Origin: Nocardioides humilatus
Lineage (GTDB): Bacteria > Actinomycetota > Actinomycetes > Propionibacteriales > Nocardioidaceae
Assembly (NCBI RefSeq): GCF_008373755.1
Contig: NZ_VUJV01000001.1
Location: forward strand, 1,367,687 to 1,431,686
Direction of reading: 5' to 3'
DNA length: 64,000 bases
The notes under the pieces are model-generated. The model saw only the letters and a list, made by a program, of their open reading frames with translations, was not told where the DNA came from and ran no database searches. A program made the translations under genes and the position numbers. Below, piece after piece: positions 26,135 to 34,631 of the stretch. Position 1 is the first letter of the stretch, and every line of letters begins with the position of its first letter.

Positions 26135-27083
26135 TGCCGTCCCCATATCTGTTTGCCGCGTCGCCCTCTGCGCGCGGCGCCTCCCATGAGCGGGCCGACG
26201 CCCGATCCGTCGCCGGCCCCTTCCGATCGATCAGCTGCATGTCCAAGAAGTTGGTCGCGAGCGCGAGGAACTCCTCGGGCTGCTCGAACATCGCGCAGTG
26301 CCCCGCCTCCTCCATGACGACCAGGCGCGACTGCAGCAGGCTGCGGTCGAGCTGCTGGCCCGTCGCGACCGGCAGGATCCGGTCGTGACGGCCCCACACG
26401 AGCAGCACCGGCGCGGTGATCCGCCGCGGCTCGAGTGCCGCCAGCTGCGCGGAGCCGCGGCTCACCGCGTCCATGAACCCCGGACCGACCCGGCGCGGCA
26501 TCATCCGTCGCAGCAGCTCGACCGGGACGTCGCGGCCCGAGTGGATCGCGGGCTTGGTCACCGCGCGGACAACGGCCGGCGTCGTCAACAAACGATGGGC
26601 ACCCGGGATCGTGAGCACGGCGGCGAGGCACCAGAACACGACCCGGATCGCCCGCAGCCGCGCCGCCGACAGCTCGGCTCCGCCGCCGGAGACGAGCACC
26701 AGGCAGCGCACCCGCTCAGGCAGCGCGGCTGCGAACGAGAGCGCGACCAGCCCGCCCAGCGAGTGGCCCACCACCGCGACGCTCGGGATCGCGAGCTCGT
26801 CGAGCAGCACCTCGAGGGTCCGGACGTAGCCGTCGAAGGTGTCCGCCTCCGGCAGCGGGTCGGACCCGCCGAAGCCGGGGAGGTCCACCGCGATCACCCG
26901 GTGCGACTCGCTCAGCGCGGGGATGTTGGCCAGCCAGGTCTCCCAGGAGCCGGCCATCCCGTGCACGAGGAGCAGCGGCGGACCGTCGCCGTGGTCGACG
27001 TACTTCACCCGGCGACCGTCGACCGTCACCTCACCGAGGTGTCGACTCCAGTCGATCCCTCGCCAGGCCTCTGCGGTTCCCAC
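26124..27083 (-). CDS. Alpha/beta hydrolase
   Basis: 319 residues from GTG 27083, which follows GGGGGA at six bases; ATGs at 27122 and 27143 are less well placed but possible. Motifs: oxyanion loop VHGMAGSWETW, nucleophile elbow GHSLGG, Asp in WGRHDRILP and His in EAGHCAMFE. The long charged C-terminal tail (about 35 residues after LATNFLD) is unusual for the family. It is co-transcribed with the WS/DGAT gene and is therefore a candidate lipase or acyl-ester hydrolase. Confidence 0.85.
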   Translation of the reverse strand: MGTAEAWRGIDWSRHLGEVTVDGRRVKYVDHGDGPPLLLVHGMAGSWETWLANIPALSESHRVIAVDLPGFGGSDPLPEADTFDGYVRTLEVLLDELAIPSVAVVGHSLGGLVALSFAAALPERVRCLVLVSGGGAELSAARLRAIRVVFWCLAAVLTIPGAHRLLTTPAVVRAVTKPAIHSGRDVPVELLRRMMPRRVGPGFMDAVSRGSAQLAALEPRRITAPVLLVWGRHDRILPVATGQQLDRSLLQSRLVVMEEAGHCAMFEQPEEFLALATNFLDMQLIDRKGPATDRASARSWEAPRAEGDAANRYGDGNAG

Positions 27084-27122
27084 AGACACTCCCCCTGCGT
27101 CGCACGATGTGTGGTCAATCAT

Positions 27123-27145
27123 TTTCCAGCCTTTGCATCTCATTA
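27123..27145. promoter_or_regulatory. Weak candidate operator (site 10)
   Basis: TTTCCA-N11-TCATTA, which keeps the exact spacing and about 9 of 12 arm positions. It lies 40 bases upstream of the preferred hydrolase start. Confidence 0.3.
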
Positions 27146-27288
27146 TCTAGTCCCTGCGTCACTTTTGGGATAGAAGTTCTCGAAAAGTCTTGATGCCAGT
27201 GCTTCCTGACGCACGACCGCTGGCCACCGGCTCGCTGGCCCTGTGGAGAACAGGTTGAACAGTCGGAGGCATCTGACAGGCTTGTTCG

Positions 27289-28323
27289 ATGAACAACATT
27301 TCGTCTTCGCTCATCGACCCTCCCGAGGGATACGGCGACTGGCTCGCTGACCTCAAGACCCGCATCCACAGCGCCCAACAGCGCGCCGCACTTGCGGTCA
27401 ACACGGAGCTACTGAAGCTCTACTGGCAGATCGGTAGAGACATCCTCGACCGCCAAGTCCATCAAGGGTGGGGCAGCAAGGTCATCGATCGACTTGCCCA
27501 TGACCTTCGCGAGGCGTTTCCCGACGCACGAGGGTTCTCGCCGCGCAGCCTCAAGTACATGAGGGCCTTCACCGAAGCCTGGCCGGACTACGAAATTGTG
27601 CAGCAGGTTGCTGCACAAATTCCGTGGGGCCACAACATGGTCTTGTTGGACCGAGTCAAGACCACCGACCTCCGGGTTGCCTATGCGCGAGCAGCACTCG
27701 AACACGGCTGGTCACGGAACATCCTCGAGATGCAGATCGATGCACGGACGATCGAGCGGCAGGGCCGAGCCGTCGCCAATTTCGAGACAACGCTCCCCGA
27801 GCCCCAATCGGACCAAGCACGCCAAGCGTTGAAGGATCCCTACAAGCTCGACTTCCTCGGTCTGGGGAAGAAGGCCCGGGAGCGCGAGATCGAGCAGGCG
27901 ATCGTCGACCACGTCACCCAGTTCCTCGTGGAGCTCGGAGCGGGATTCGCCTACGTCGGGCGGCAGGTGCACCTGGAGGTCGGCGGCGATGACTTCTTCG
28001 TCGACCTGCTCTTCTACCACCTCAAGCTGCACTGTTACGTGGCGATCGAGATCAAGGCCGGCAAGTTCAAGCCTGGCGATCTCGGCCAGCTGGGCTTTTA
28101 CATGACCGCCATCGACGCCCAGGTCAAGGACGACATCGATGGCCCGACGATCGGCCTGCTGCTGTGCAAGACCAAGAATGAGATCGTCGCCGAATACGCC
28201 CTGCGCGACACCACGAGGCCCCTAGGGATTGCGGAGTACCAGCTCCTCGAGGCGCTGCCCGAACCCTTGAGGACGAACCTGCCGACCATCAAGCAGATCG
28301 AGCGCGAGTTCGGAGGGGACTGA
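27289..28323 (+). CDS. DUF1016 / YhcG-type PDDEXK nuclease-domain protein
   Basis: 344 residues. The N-terminal DUF1016 domain (LYWQIGRDILDRQ, RSLKYMRAFTEAWP) is followed by a PD-(D/E)XK nuclease domain with D239 and E254-I-K256 (FFVDLLFYH, VAIEIKAGKF). YhcG-family proteins are found with restriction or defence loci, but no partner gene is present here. It is flanked by catabolic genes on the left and a LuxR regulator on the right, and its codon use is slightly less GC-biased, which fits lateral acquisition. Confidence 0.9.
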   Translation: MNNISSSLIDPPEGYGDWLADLKTRIHSAQQRAALAVNTELLKLYWQIGRDILDRQVHQGWGSKVIDRLAHDLREAFPDARGFSPRSLKYMRAFTEAWPDYEIVQQVAAQIPWGHNMVLLDRVKTTDLRVAYARAALEHGWSRNILEMQIDARTIERQGRAVANFETTLPEPQSDQARQALKDPYKLDFLGLGKKAREREIEQAIVDHVTQFLVELGAGFAYVGRQVHLEVGGDDFFVDLLFYHLKLHCYVAIEIKAGKFKPGDLGQLGFYMTAIDAQVKDDIDGPTIGLLLCKTKNEIVAEYALRDTTRPLGIAEYQLLEALPEPLRTNLPTIKQIEREFGGD

Positions 28324-28327
28324 ACCC

Positions 28328-30655
28328 TCAGCCGCCCAGCTCGTCGTGGTGCTCGGCGACCCAGGCCGCGACTGACGCGCGCGAGGAGAAGCCGAGCTTG
28401 CGCAGGATGTTCTCGACGTGGGCTTCGGCGGTCCGGGTCGACAGCACGAGACGCTCGGCGATCTGCTGGTTGCTCAACCCCTCCTGCACCAGTACGGCGA
28501 CCTCGCGCTCTCGCTTGGTCAAGGGAGTGGCACCGTCGGTCGCGCGCTGTTCCTTGCGTGCCTTGGCGGGCCGCGTGTCCTCGCCCAACGCGAAGGCCAT
28601 GGCGGCCTCGATGCCCATAGCGGCACCAGCGCCCGCGGACTTCTCGTAGACCTCCTCCGGCTGCATCGATCGCGCGACCGCCTCGCTGTCGCGGCGACGT
28701 TCGGAGAAGTGCGGGAGGGTGCTGAGCGAGACGCCCAGCGTGTTCCAGACCGACCCGGCCCCGCCCAGGAGGGTGGCCGCGCGCTCTCCTTCGCCAGCGA
28801 CGACCGCGGTCCAGCCCAGGAACTCCAGCGCCAAGGCGATCCCGAGCTGGTCGCCGAGCTGGCGCTTCATGCGGAGCGCCTCCTGCATCTGAGGCTGCGC
28901 CGCCTTCGCGTCGCCCTCGCCGAGGGCCAGCACGCCCAGGATGGCCAGCGCGAAGGACCGCATGTAGAGCTCTTCTCTCGGCTCGGTCAGAGCGAGGCAG
29001 CGCAGCTGCGAGGCGCGACCTTCCTCGATCTGCCCCGTGAATCCGCGGAGCATCCCGCTCACGACGAGGCCGAACGCCCGCGCGGAGAGCTCGCCGGTCT
29101 CCTCGAAGCCGGCGACGCTCGCCTCGATCTGTTCGACACCCCGCTCGGTCTCGCCCTGCCACGCAGCGAGCAGACCCTCGGCCATCTGGGCCTGCGCCTG
29201 CGTCTGCCGGTCCGGCTCCGTCCCGGGTGCGCCCACGAGGACACGCATGCCGTCGACCACGGCCGCCGCGGCGTCGAGGTCGACCTGGATCAGCGCGAAC
29301 CAAGCCGCCACCCGGAGCGCCACCGCCAGACTCGGTACGTCGCCCTGCGGCGTCTCGGCGAGCGCCAGGTCCAGCCACCGCCGCGCCTCGCTGACCGAGC
29401 CCCCGGTGATCCAGAACGGTTCCAGAGCACTGAGGATCCGCAGTGCCTTGTCGGCGTCGGAGTGCTCGACCGAGTACTGGAGAGCGGCCCTGATGTTGGC
29501 GTAGTCCGCATGCATCTCCTGCAACCAGGCGACCTGCCGCGGCCCGGTCCACTCGGCCTCGAACCGCACGGCGCGGGCCAGGAAGTAGTCGCGGTGGCGG
29601 CGATGGACCTCGTCGATCCGGTCGGCGCGCTCGAGCTCGCGCTTGCCGTAGAGCCGCAGGGTCTCCAGCATCCGGAACCGCACGCGTCCGCCGTCGTCGT
29701 GCCTCCAGACCACCGATCGCTCCACCAGGGAGTCGAGGAGGTCGAGGAAGCCGTCGTCCGCGATGTCCCCACCTGCCACTGCCTCGGCGCCGTCATAGTC
29801 GAAACCACCCCGGAAAACCGAAAGGTCGACCCAGAGCCGCCGCTCTGCTTCCGAGCAGAGGTCGTAGGTCCAGTTGACGGACGCCTCGAGGGACCGCTGC
29901 CGGTCGGGGACGTTGCCCCGGAAGCCCCGGTTCAGCAGCTGGTAGCGGTCCTCGAGCCGATCCAGCATGGCCTGCGGCGAGAGCACCCGGGTCCGTGCGG
30001 CTGCTAACTCGAGCGCCAGCGGAATGCCTTCGAGCGCTCGACAGAGCTCGACGATCGACGCCGCGTTGCTCGCGGTCATCTCGAAGCCGGGATGGACCGC
30101 AGCGGCCCGGTCCACGAACAACGAGATCGACTCGTACTGACGCAGGCCGTCCGGCGGCGTGTCCGCAGCGGGTCCCGGCATCGTCAGCGGCGGCACCTGG
30201 AACAGGCTCTCCGAGGTGAGACCGAGCGCCCGCTGACTCGTCGTCAGCACGCGCAGTCCCGGGCAGGAGAGCAGGAGGTTCTCGACCAGACCGGCACACG
30301 CCTCGGCGAGGTGCTCGCAGTTGTCGAGGGTCAGCAGCGCCCGCTTGTCGCCGAAGAACTCGATCAGCAACCCCGGGTCGAAGTCGGCTGACTTCACTTG
30401 GAGCCCGATCGCGCGCGCGACGCTGTGGCCGAGCAGGTCGGGGTCCTGCACGTCGGCCAGCTCGACGACCCAGGCGGCGTCCTTGTAGACCCGAGCGAGG
30501 TCGGAGGTGACCCGTCGCGCCAGGCGCGTCTTGCCGGCGCCACCGACGCCGGTCAGGGTCACCAGCCGGTTGCCCTCGAGGAGCCGCTTGATGGTCTCGA
30601 GCTCGCGCCTGCGACCCACCAAAGGCGTCACGTCTACGACACGCCCCACGACCAT
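28328..30655 (-). CDS. LuxR-family regulator with AAA/NB-ARC-type ATPase domain
   Basis: 775 residues from ATG 30655 (a GTG at 30700 would add a CxxC-containing leader). A P-loop GVGGAGKT lies at about 36-43, with ALLTLDNCEHL as Walker B, followed by the NB-ARC-like region (PLALELAAARTRVLS), TPR-like helical repeats (350-690) and a C-terminal LuxR helix-turn-helix (LTKREREVAVLVQEGLSNQ...). This is the architecture of large signal-responsive STAND regulators. It is divergent from a hydrolase-like gene. The signal is unknown. Confidence 0.92.
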   Translation of the reverse strand: MVVGRVVDVTPLVGRRRELETIKRLLEGNRLVTLTGVGGAGKTRLARRVTSDLARVYKDAAWVVELADVQDPDLLGHSVARAIGLQVKSADFDPGLLIEFFGDKRALLTLDNCEHLAEACAGLVENLLLSCPGLRVLTTSQRALGLTSESLFQVPPLTMPGPAADTPPDGLRQYESISLFVDRAAAVHPGFEMTASNAASIVELCRALEGIPLALELAAARTRVLSPQAMLDRLEDRYQLLNRGFRGNVPDRQRSLEASVNWTYDLCSEAERRLWVDLSVFRGGFDYDGAEAVAGGDIADDGFLDLLDSLVERSVVWRHDDGGRVRFRMLETLRLYGKRELERADRIDEVHRRHRDYFLARAVRFEAEWTGPRQVAWLQEMHADYANIRAALQYSVEHSDADKALRILSALEPFWITGGSVSEARRWLDLALAETPQGDVPSLAVALRVAAWFALIQVDLDAAAAVVDGMRVLVGAPGTEPDRQTQAQAQMAEGLLAAWQGETERGVEQIEASVAGFEETGELSARAFGLVVSGMLRGFTGQIEEGRASQLRCLALTEPREELYMRSFALAILGVLALGEGDAKAAQPQMQEALRMKRQLGDQLGIALALEFLGWTAVVAGEGERAATLLGGAGSVWNTLGVSLSTLPHFSERRRDSEAVARSMQPEEVYEKSAGAGAAMGIEAAMAFALGEDTRPAKARKEQRATDGATPLTKREREVAVLVQEGLSNQQIAERLVLSTRTAEAHVENILRKLGFSSRASVAAWVAEHHDELGG

Positions 30656-30730
30656 GCGCCCATCACACACGTCGCACCGACGCTGTGCAAGCACGCTCAC
30701 CGTGTGGTCAAGGAGCGGTTGCTCCCCGGA

Positions 30731-30751
30731 TCTACGTAGCGGTCTACGTAG
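30731..30751. repeat. Tandem CTACGTAG palindromes in divergent promoter
   Basis: TCTACGTAG occurs twice with starts exactly 12 bases apart (30731 and 30743). Each contains the 8-bp palindrome CTACGTAG. The position, between the LuxR-type regulator and the divergent gene, suggests operator half-sites. Confidence 0.6.
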
Positions 30752-30854
30752 TCCTCACCATGTGGAGCCTATGACGGTCATCACAGACTTCCAGGCAGGC
30801 CGGATCACCCCATCCGCTCCCGACCCGGCCACCGAAAACAGACTGGAGATCGTC

Positions 30855-31247
30855 ATGACTGCAGCGCTCACCGCCCCCGCTTTCGCCGGGACGCACACCT
30901 ACCGCGACGACCTCACCGCGCCGACCCTGGTCGTCGTCCTCGTCGCGCCGCCGGCCAACCTCGCCGAGTGCGGCGCGGCGATCGAGCGGACCGTGCTCGC
31001 CGGCGCGGTCACCATCGCCTGCGAGGTCGACACCGCCGAAGACACGTTCGCGGAGGCGGTGTGCACCGTTCTGGGGGCAGTCGACGACGCCGCCTCACGC
31101 TTCCCGGACCTGCCGGTCGTGATCGTGGGCCACGCGGAGGCCGGGGACATCGCATCCCTCGCCGCCGAGGCCTGCGGTGACGAGATCGCCGGTCTGGTCC
31201 TGACGCACCAGCACCACGGCGCAGGGCCGGTGCGTCAGGCCGCCTAG
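30855..31247 (+). CDS. Alpha/beta-hydrolase-like protein with missing nucleophile
   Basis: 130 residues from ATG 30855 (GGAG at six bases); ATG 30771 would add 28 residues. The segment VVIVGHAEAGDIASLAAEACGDEIAGLVL follows the nucleophile-elbow pattern of hydrolases (GHSxGG), but Ser is replaced by Ala (GHAEAG). No acid/His partner is seen and the protein is half the usual length. It may be a pseudo-enzyme that binds a ligand or signal for the divergent LuxR regulator. That is inference. Confidence 0.65.
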   Translation: MTAALTAPAFAGTHTYRDDLTAPTLVVVLVAPPANLAECGAAIERTVLAGAVTIACEVDTAEDTFAEAVCTVLGAVDDAASRFPDLPVVIVGHAEAGDIASLAAEACGDEIAGLVLTHQHHGAGPVRQAA

Positions 31248-31262
31248 GGAGGGCAGGTTGCA

Positions 31263-31300
31263 GGGATCCCCGGAACACCGGGGATCCCTTCAGCCTTTTT
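31263..31300. terminator. Bidirectional rho-independent terminator
   Basis: An 11-bp perfect stem (GGGATCCCCGG/CCGGGGATCCC, 4-base loop) is followed by a T-rich stretch to 31300. It separates two convergent genes (stop at 31247 on plus, 31306 on minus). Confidence 0.9.
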
Positions 31301-31305
31301 GGGCA

Positions 31306-31953
31306 TCAGCCGGTCAGCTTCAACGACCGGAGCTTCGGGTGACGGTCCAGCACGAGGCTGGTGTGGGCGCCGACGCCGAGGTACTTCGCCACGGCGAGCC
31401 CCTCGAGGTCGTCCACGTCGCACCGCAGACCGGGGAGGTCGTTGCCGATCCGGAGGGCGCCGGCAGAGTCGTTCCACGACGCCGAACGCCGCCCGAAGGT
31501 CGGACGGAAGCCGTTGGGCCGGCCGGCGTAGAAGGTCGTGCCGTCGCCCAGCAGCTCGCTGGCGAAGACACTGCGATGCCAGGTGGTCACCCGCGTGAGA
31601 GCCGCGTAGAGCTCGTCGGGCATCAGTGCCGGCAGGTCGCTCATGAGGACCGCGGTCGGCACGACCCGCTTCCTGACCTCCGCGTAGGCCGCACTGATCA
31701 CCGAACTGACACCCGACGTGTCGACGGCCTCGAGCACCTGCACCTGCAGGTCACCGAACGCCGCGGCAACCTCGGGGTCGCGGGTCACGACGACGACGTC
31801 CTCGACCGCGCTGCACCGCACGGCGACGGCAACGGTGTCCAACGCGAAGGCGAGCGCGAGATCGCGCCGTACGACGTCGGGCACGTCCATCCGCGGCAAG
31901 GACTCCCCGAGTGGCCCCACGGGGATCAGGACGCGGAACTTCTCCTCCGTCAT
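31306..31953 (-). CDS. fbiD: FbiD/CofC-type guanylyltransferase (coenzyme F420 synthesis)
   Basis: 215 residues. It has the nucleotidyltransferase-like fold of CofC/FbiD: LIPVGPLGESLPRM at the start, MSDLPALMPDEL in the metal-binding region and FRPTFGRRSASWNDS. These proteins couple GTP to phosphoenolpyruvate or 2-phospholactate in F420 side-chain assembly. Finding it in an operon with two seven-TM proteins is unusual; an F420-type oxidoreductase is encoded 12 kb away. The start overlaps the upstream stop (ATGA). Confidence 0.82.
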   Translation of the reverse strand: MTEEKFRVLIPVGPLGESLPRMDVPDVVRRDLALAFALDTVAVAVRCSAVEDVVVVTRDPEVAAAFGDLQVQVLEAVDTSGVSSVISAAYAEVRKRVVPTAVLMSDLPALMPDELYAALTRVTTWHRSVFASELLGDGTTFYAGRPNGFRPTFGRRSASWNDSAGALRIGNDLPGLRCDVDDLEGLAVAKYLGVGAHTSLVLDRHPKLRSLKLTG

Positions 31954-32684
31954 CGGGCCACCGCCTCGACGGGCACCGGAACGTCCGGCGCCGATCGCGA
32001 CCAGGCGGGCAGCGTCCGGATCAGCCAGATGTTCGCAAGCGACCAGCCGACCGCCATCACCGTGAACGTGAGGAACTCCCACGAGCGGAAGAAGTCGTCG
32101 ACGAACCACAGCGCGCCCTGGAAGCCCACGACGATGACGGCGACACATGCGGGCTGCAGCGCCGACTGACCTCGTCGACTGCCGCGGCGCAGCATCAGCG
32201 CCGTGCCGAACGGGACGGCCCAGAACGCCGTAATCGGGAACGAGATCAGGTAGAGGTCGTCGTCGATGGACCGCTTGACCAGGATCCACAGCACTCCGAT
32301 CGCCGCGACGCCCGCCCACACGCCCAGGGCGAAGACCTTCCGCGAGAGGTGCGGTGCCAGCTCGGCGTGCCCATAGCGGACCACCAGCCCGACGAGCGCC
32401 AGCTCGATCAGGCTGGTAGCGATCAGGGCGACCCACCAGCCTTTGACCCACCAGTGGTCGTAGGTGTGGAACCACTGGTCGTACTGCAGCACGAAGCCCA
32501 GGTCGTGGACGGCGAACCAACCGACCGCCGGCAGGGCACAGGAGTAGGCCCGGTCCTGGTAGGCCGTGCGGAACGACGACACCAGGTAGGTGAAGGTCGC
32601 GACCGCCACGACGGCGAAGAACGCGAGGACGACCACCGTGTGGTCGTCGATCGCCGCCAGCGCCGCGCGAGCGTCGTAGGTCAT
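31950..32684 (-). CDS. Seven-TM membrane protein, HDG/D-W family (paralogue 2)
   Basis: 244 residues beginning MTYDARAALAAID. The conserved loop is VHDLGFVLQYDQW, then YDHWWVKGWW, followed by an E and later LAPHLSRKVF. It is a clear paralogue of the protein encoded upstream and of the one at 20.05 kb. The central Asp and His are conserved in all three. Translational coupling (ATGA) links it to both neighbours. Confidence 0.8.
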   Translation of the reverse strand: MTYDARAALAAIDDHTVVVLAFFAVVAVATFTYLVSSFRTAYQDRAYSCALPAVGWFAVHDLGFVLQYDQWFHTYDHWWVKGWWVALIATSLIELALVGLVVRYGHAELAPHLSRKVFALGVWAGVAAIGVLWILVKRSIDDDLYLISFPITAFWAVPFGTALMLRRGSRRGQSALQPACVAVIVVGFQGALWFVDDFFRSWEFLTFTVMAVGWSLANIWLIRTLPAWSRSAPDVPVPVEAVAR

Positions 32685-33421
32685 GGGACGCCAGCCCCAG
32701 CGAGGGCGCCGGTCGTCGCCCCCTCGTCGGCGGCCTCCCACTCCGGCAGGCTCCGGTAGAGCACCAGCATGAACACCGCGAGGGCCACGCACACGGCACA
32801 ACCCAGGAGCCACAGCGGCTCGGCGAAGGCGCCACCGATGACGAACGTGGTCAGCGCGATGTAGAAGACCCCGATCCCGAGGTAGGACACGAGCAGCCCG
32901 GTCCCGACTCCCCGGCGCGAGCCCCGCCGGACCATGAAGGCGATGGTCGCCGGAGCGCACATGCCGAAGGTCACCAGGAAGGTCATCAGGTAGAGCGAGT
33001 CGTCGAGATAGCTGCGTACGACGGCCCAGAAGGTGATGCCGGTCGCCAGGGCCCCGAAGCAGTAGGCGACCCACTGCGGCTGCGTGAGGCCCGGGGCGAT
33101 CTCGGCACGACCGAAGAGCACGGTCTGGGCGAAGAAGACCAGCTCGAAGGAGAAGGTCACGATCAGCCCGACCCAGAAGAGCTGCGGGAACCAGTGGTCG
33201 TACTTCGAGAACCAGTCGTCGAAGTTCAGCAGATAGCTGCCGTCGTGACCGATGAACGCGGTCGTTGCCCACAGCGCCATCGGGGCGCACCGATCCCGCC
33301 GAGCCAGGCGCGCGCACTCGTAGAAGTAGTACCAGTTGCAGAGCAGCGCGAGGGCCCCGAGCGCGAGGAACAGCGCCACGTTGTCATCGACCGCAGTCAG
33401 GGTCGACCCGACGTCGTACAT
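32681..33421 (-). CDS. Seven-TM membrane protein, HDG/D-W family (paralogue 3)
   Basis: 246 residues beginning MYDVGSTLTAVDD. The motif GHDGSYLLNFDDW...YDHWFPQLFWVG is followed by ELVFFAQTVLFG and LAPGLTQPQW; MVRRGSRRG in a cytoplasmic loop is shared with paralogue 2 (LRRGSRRG). I do not recognise a characterised family. It is the first gene of the three-gene operon with FbiD last, and operator site 11 lies upstream. Confidence 0.8.
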   Translation of the reverse strand: MYDVGSTLTAVDDNVALFLALGALALLCNWYYFYECARLARRDRCAPMALWATTAFIGHDGSYLLNFDDWFSKYDHWFPQLFWVGLIVTFSFELVFFAQTVLFGRAEIAPGLTQPQWVAYCFGALATGITFWAVVRSYLDDSLYLMTFLVTFGMCAPATIAFMVRRGSRRGVGTGLLVSYLGIGVFYIALTTFVIGGAFAEPLWLLGCAVCVALAVFMLVLYRSLPEWEAADEGATTGALAGAGVP

Positions 33422-33450
33422 CTGGTCCTCACTTGTCCGCCGAGGTTTTG

Positions 33451-33473
33451 TTTTGACACTAAGCGTCTCACAA
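33451..33473. promoter_or_regulatory. Putative operator (site 11) before the seven-TM/fbiD operon
   Basis: TTTTGA-N11-TCACAA, with GTC conserved on the right. It lies 29 bases upstream of the MYDVGS start. Confidence 0.62.
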
Positions 33474-33523
33474 AATGCCGGACGAACGCCACCCCGTCAA
33501 CGGGCAGCGGCGCGAGCTCCCCC

Positions 33524-34075
33524 TCAGATCGGGTCGATCGAGTCGACCCGCCACCCATCGCCATCCTCGGTGACGCCGACGAGCACCCGGTTCTGAGAGA
33601 CGCGGACAGGCGCGTCCTCGTCCTTGACGGTGGTGCTCGAGACCAGCAGCTGGTCGACGTAGACGAGGCAGAGCACGTGGTCCTTCTCGACGCGTACGAC
33701 GCCCGCGGCCCGCACCGTCGCCGTCGTGACGGCGTGCTGGGTGCGGGCGAGGTCGGCGGCCGAGCTCTCGAACGTACGGCGGAACTCCTTGCCGAAGTCG
33801 TCAGTCATCAGCGCGGTCGCGGCGTCGAGGCCCTTGCGCAACGAGCGGTAGTCGTAGGCCAGGGCGAGCGGGAGCGCTTCGACGGCAACGTCAACGGCCT
33901 CCCCCGAGTCACCAGGCACGGAGCCGGGCACGTAGTCGCCGCCGCCCGCATCGCCGAGCTGGGGCGCCTTGTGCGGGAGCTGGGCGGGATCGGGGTCGAC
34001 GACGAAGAAGGCGACGAGGGCAGCGATGACGAGGCCGAGGAGGATCGGCAGCACGAGGCGAGGAAGCGGTCGCAC
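33524..34075 (-). CDS. Mce-associated membrane protein (second mce operon)
   Basis: 183 residues from GTG 34075 (one base after the upstream stop). A TM helix lies at about 6-25 (LVLPILLGLVIAALVAFFVV), followed by a Gly/Pro linker and an exported domain ending DGWRVDSIDPI. It is paralogous to the Mas proteins at 2.2-3.3 kb and is the last gene of the second mce operon. Confidence 0.82.
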   Translation of the reverse strand: MRPLPRLVLPILLGLVIAALVAFFVVDPDPAQLPHKAPQLGDAGGGDYVPGSVPGDSGEAVDVAVEALPLALAYDYRSLRKGLDAATALMTDDFGKEFRRTFESSAADLARTQHAVTTATVRAAGVVRVEKDHVLCLVYVDQLLVSSTTVKDEDAPVRVSQNRVLVGVTEDGDGWRVDSIDPI

Positions 34076-34076
34076 G

Positions 34077-34631
34077 TCAGCCCACCTGCTCGAGCCGGGA
34101 GACCAGCCAGTGCCCGCCGACCTTCGAGAGGACGACGCGGGTGCGGTAGCGGGTGTCGTCGATCGCCTCGCCGCCGCTCTCGGTGTGGACGTCGACGGCG
34201 ACCAGGACCCACGCCTCACGATCGGTGAAGTACTCGACCGCGGTGCCGCTCTCCGGCACGCTCGCGCTGAGCACCAGCTTCTTGCTGGCCACCGCCCTGC
34301 GCAGAGCCGCGGACTGCTTCTCGTACTGCGCCTCGAAGTCGCCCGTCGCCATCGCGAGCATCGCCTCGATGTCGTCGTCGAGAGAGCGGTGGTCGAGGGT
34401 GAAGAACTGCTCTGCGGCGTGCTCGCCCACGTCGACCGGCGCGTCGGTCAAACCCGGCGGCTCGTCGCCCTGCGCATGTTGGACGGTGAGCACGACCAGC
34501 ACCACCAGCGCCACGACGAGCACCAGCGCCACCGCCCACTGCACCACCGGCCCCTTGGCGAGCTCGACCTTCAACGGGGCCTCGTCCTTCTCGATGACGG
34601 GCTCGTTCTCCGGCTCGGTGTCCACGGTCAC
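34077..34631 (-). CDS. Mce-associated membrane protein (second mce operon)
   Basis: 184 residues from a GTG overlapping the mceF stop (GTGA). An acidic cytoplasmic head (EPENEPVIEKDE) is followed by a TM helix at about 30-48 (WAVALVLVVALVVLVVL) and an exported NTF2-like domain ending HWLVSRLEQVG. Confidence 0.84.
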   Translation of the reverse strand: MTVDTEPENEPVIEKDEAPLKVELAKGPVVQWAVALVLVVALVVLVVLTVQHAQGDEPPGLTDAPVDVGEHAAEQFFTLDHRSLDDDIEAMLAMATGDFEAQYEKQSAALRRAVASKKLVLSASVPESGTAVEYFTDREAWVLVAVDVHTESGGEAIDDTRYRTRVVLSKVGGHWLVSRLEQVG

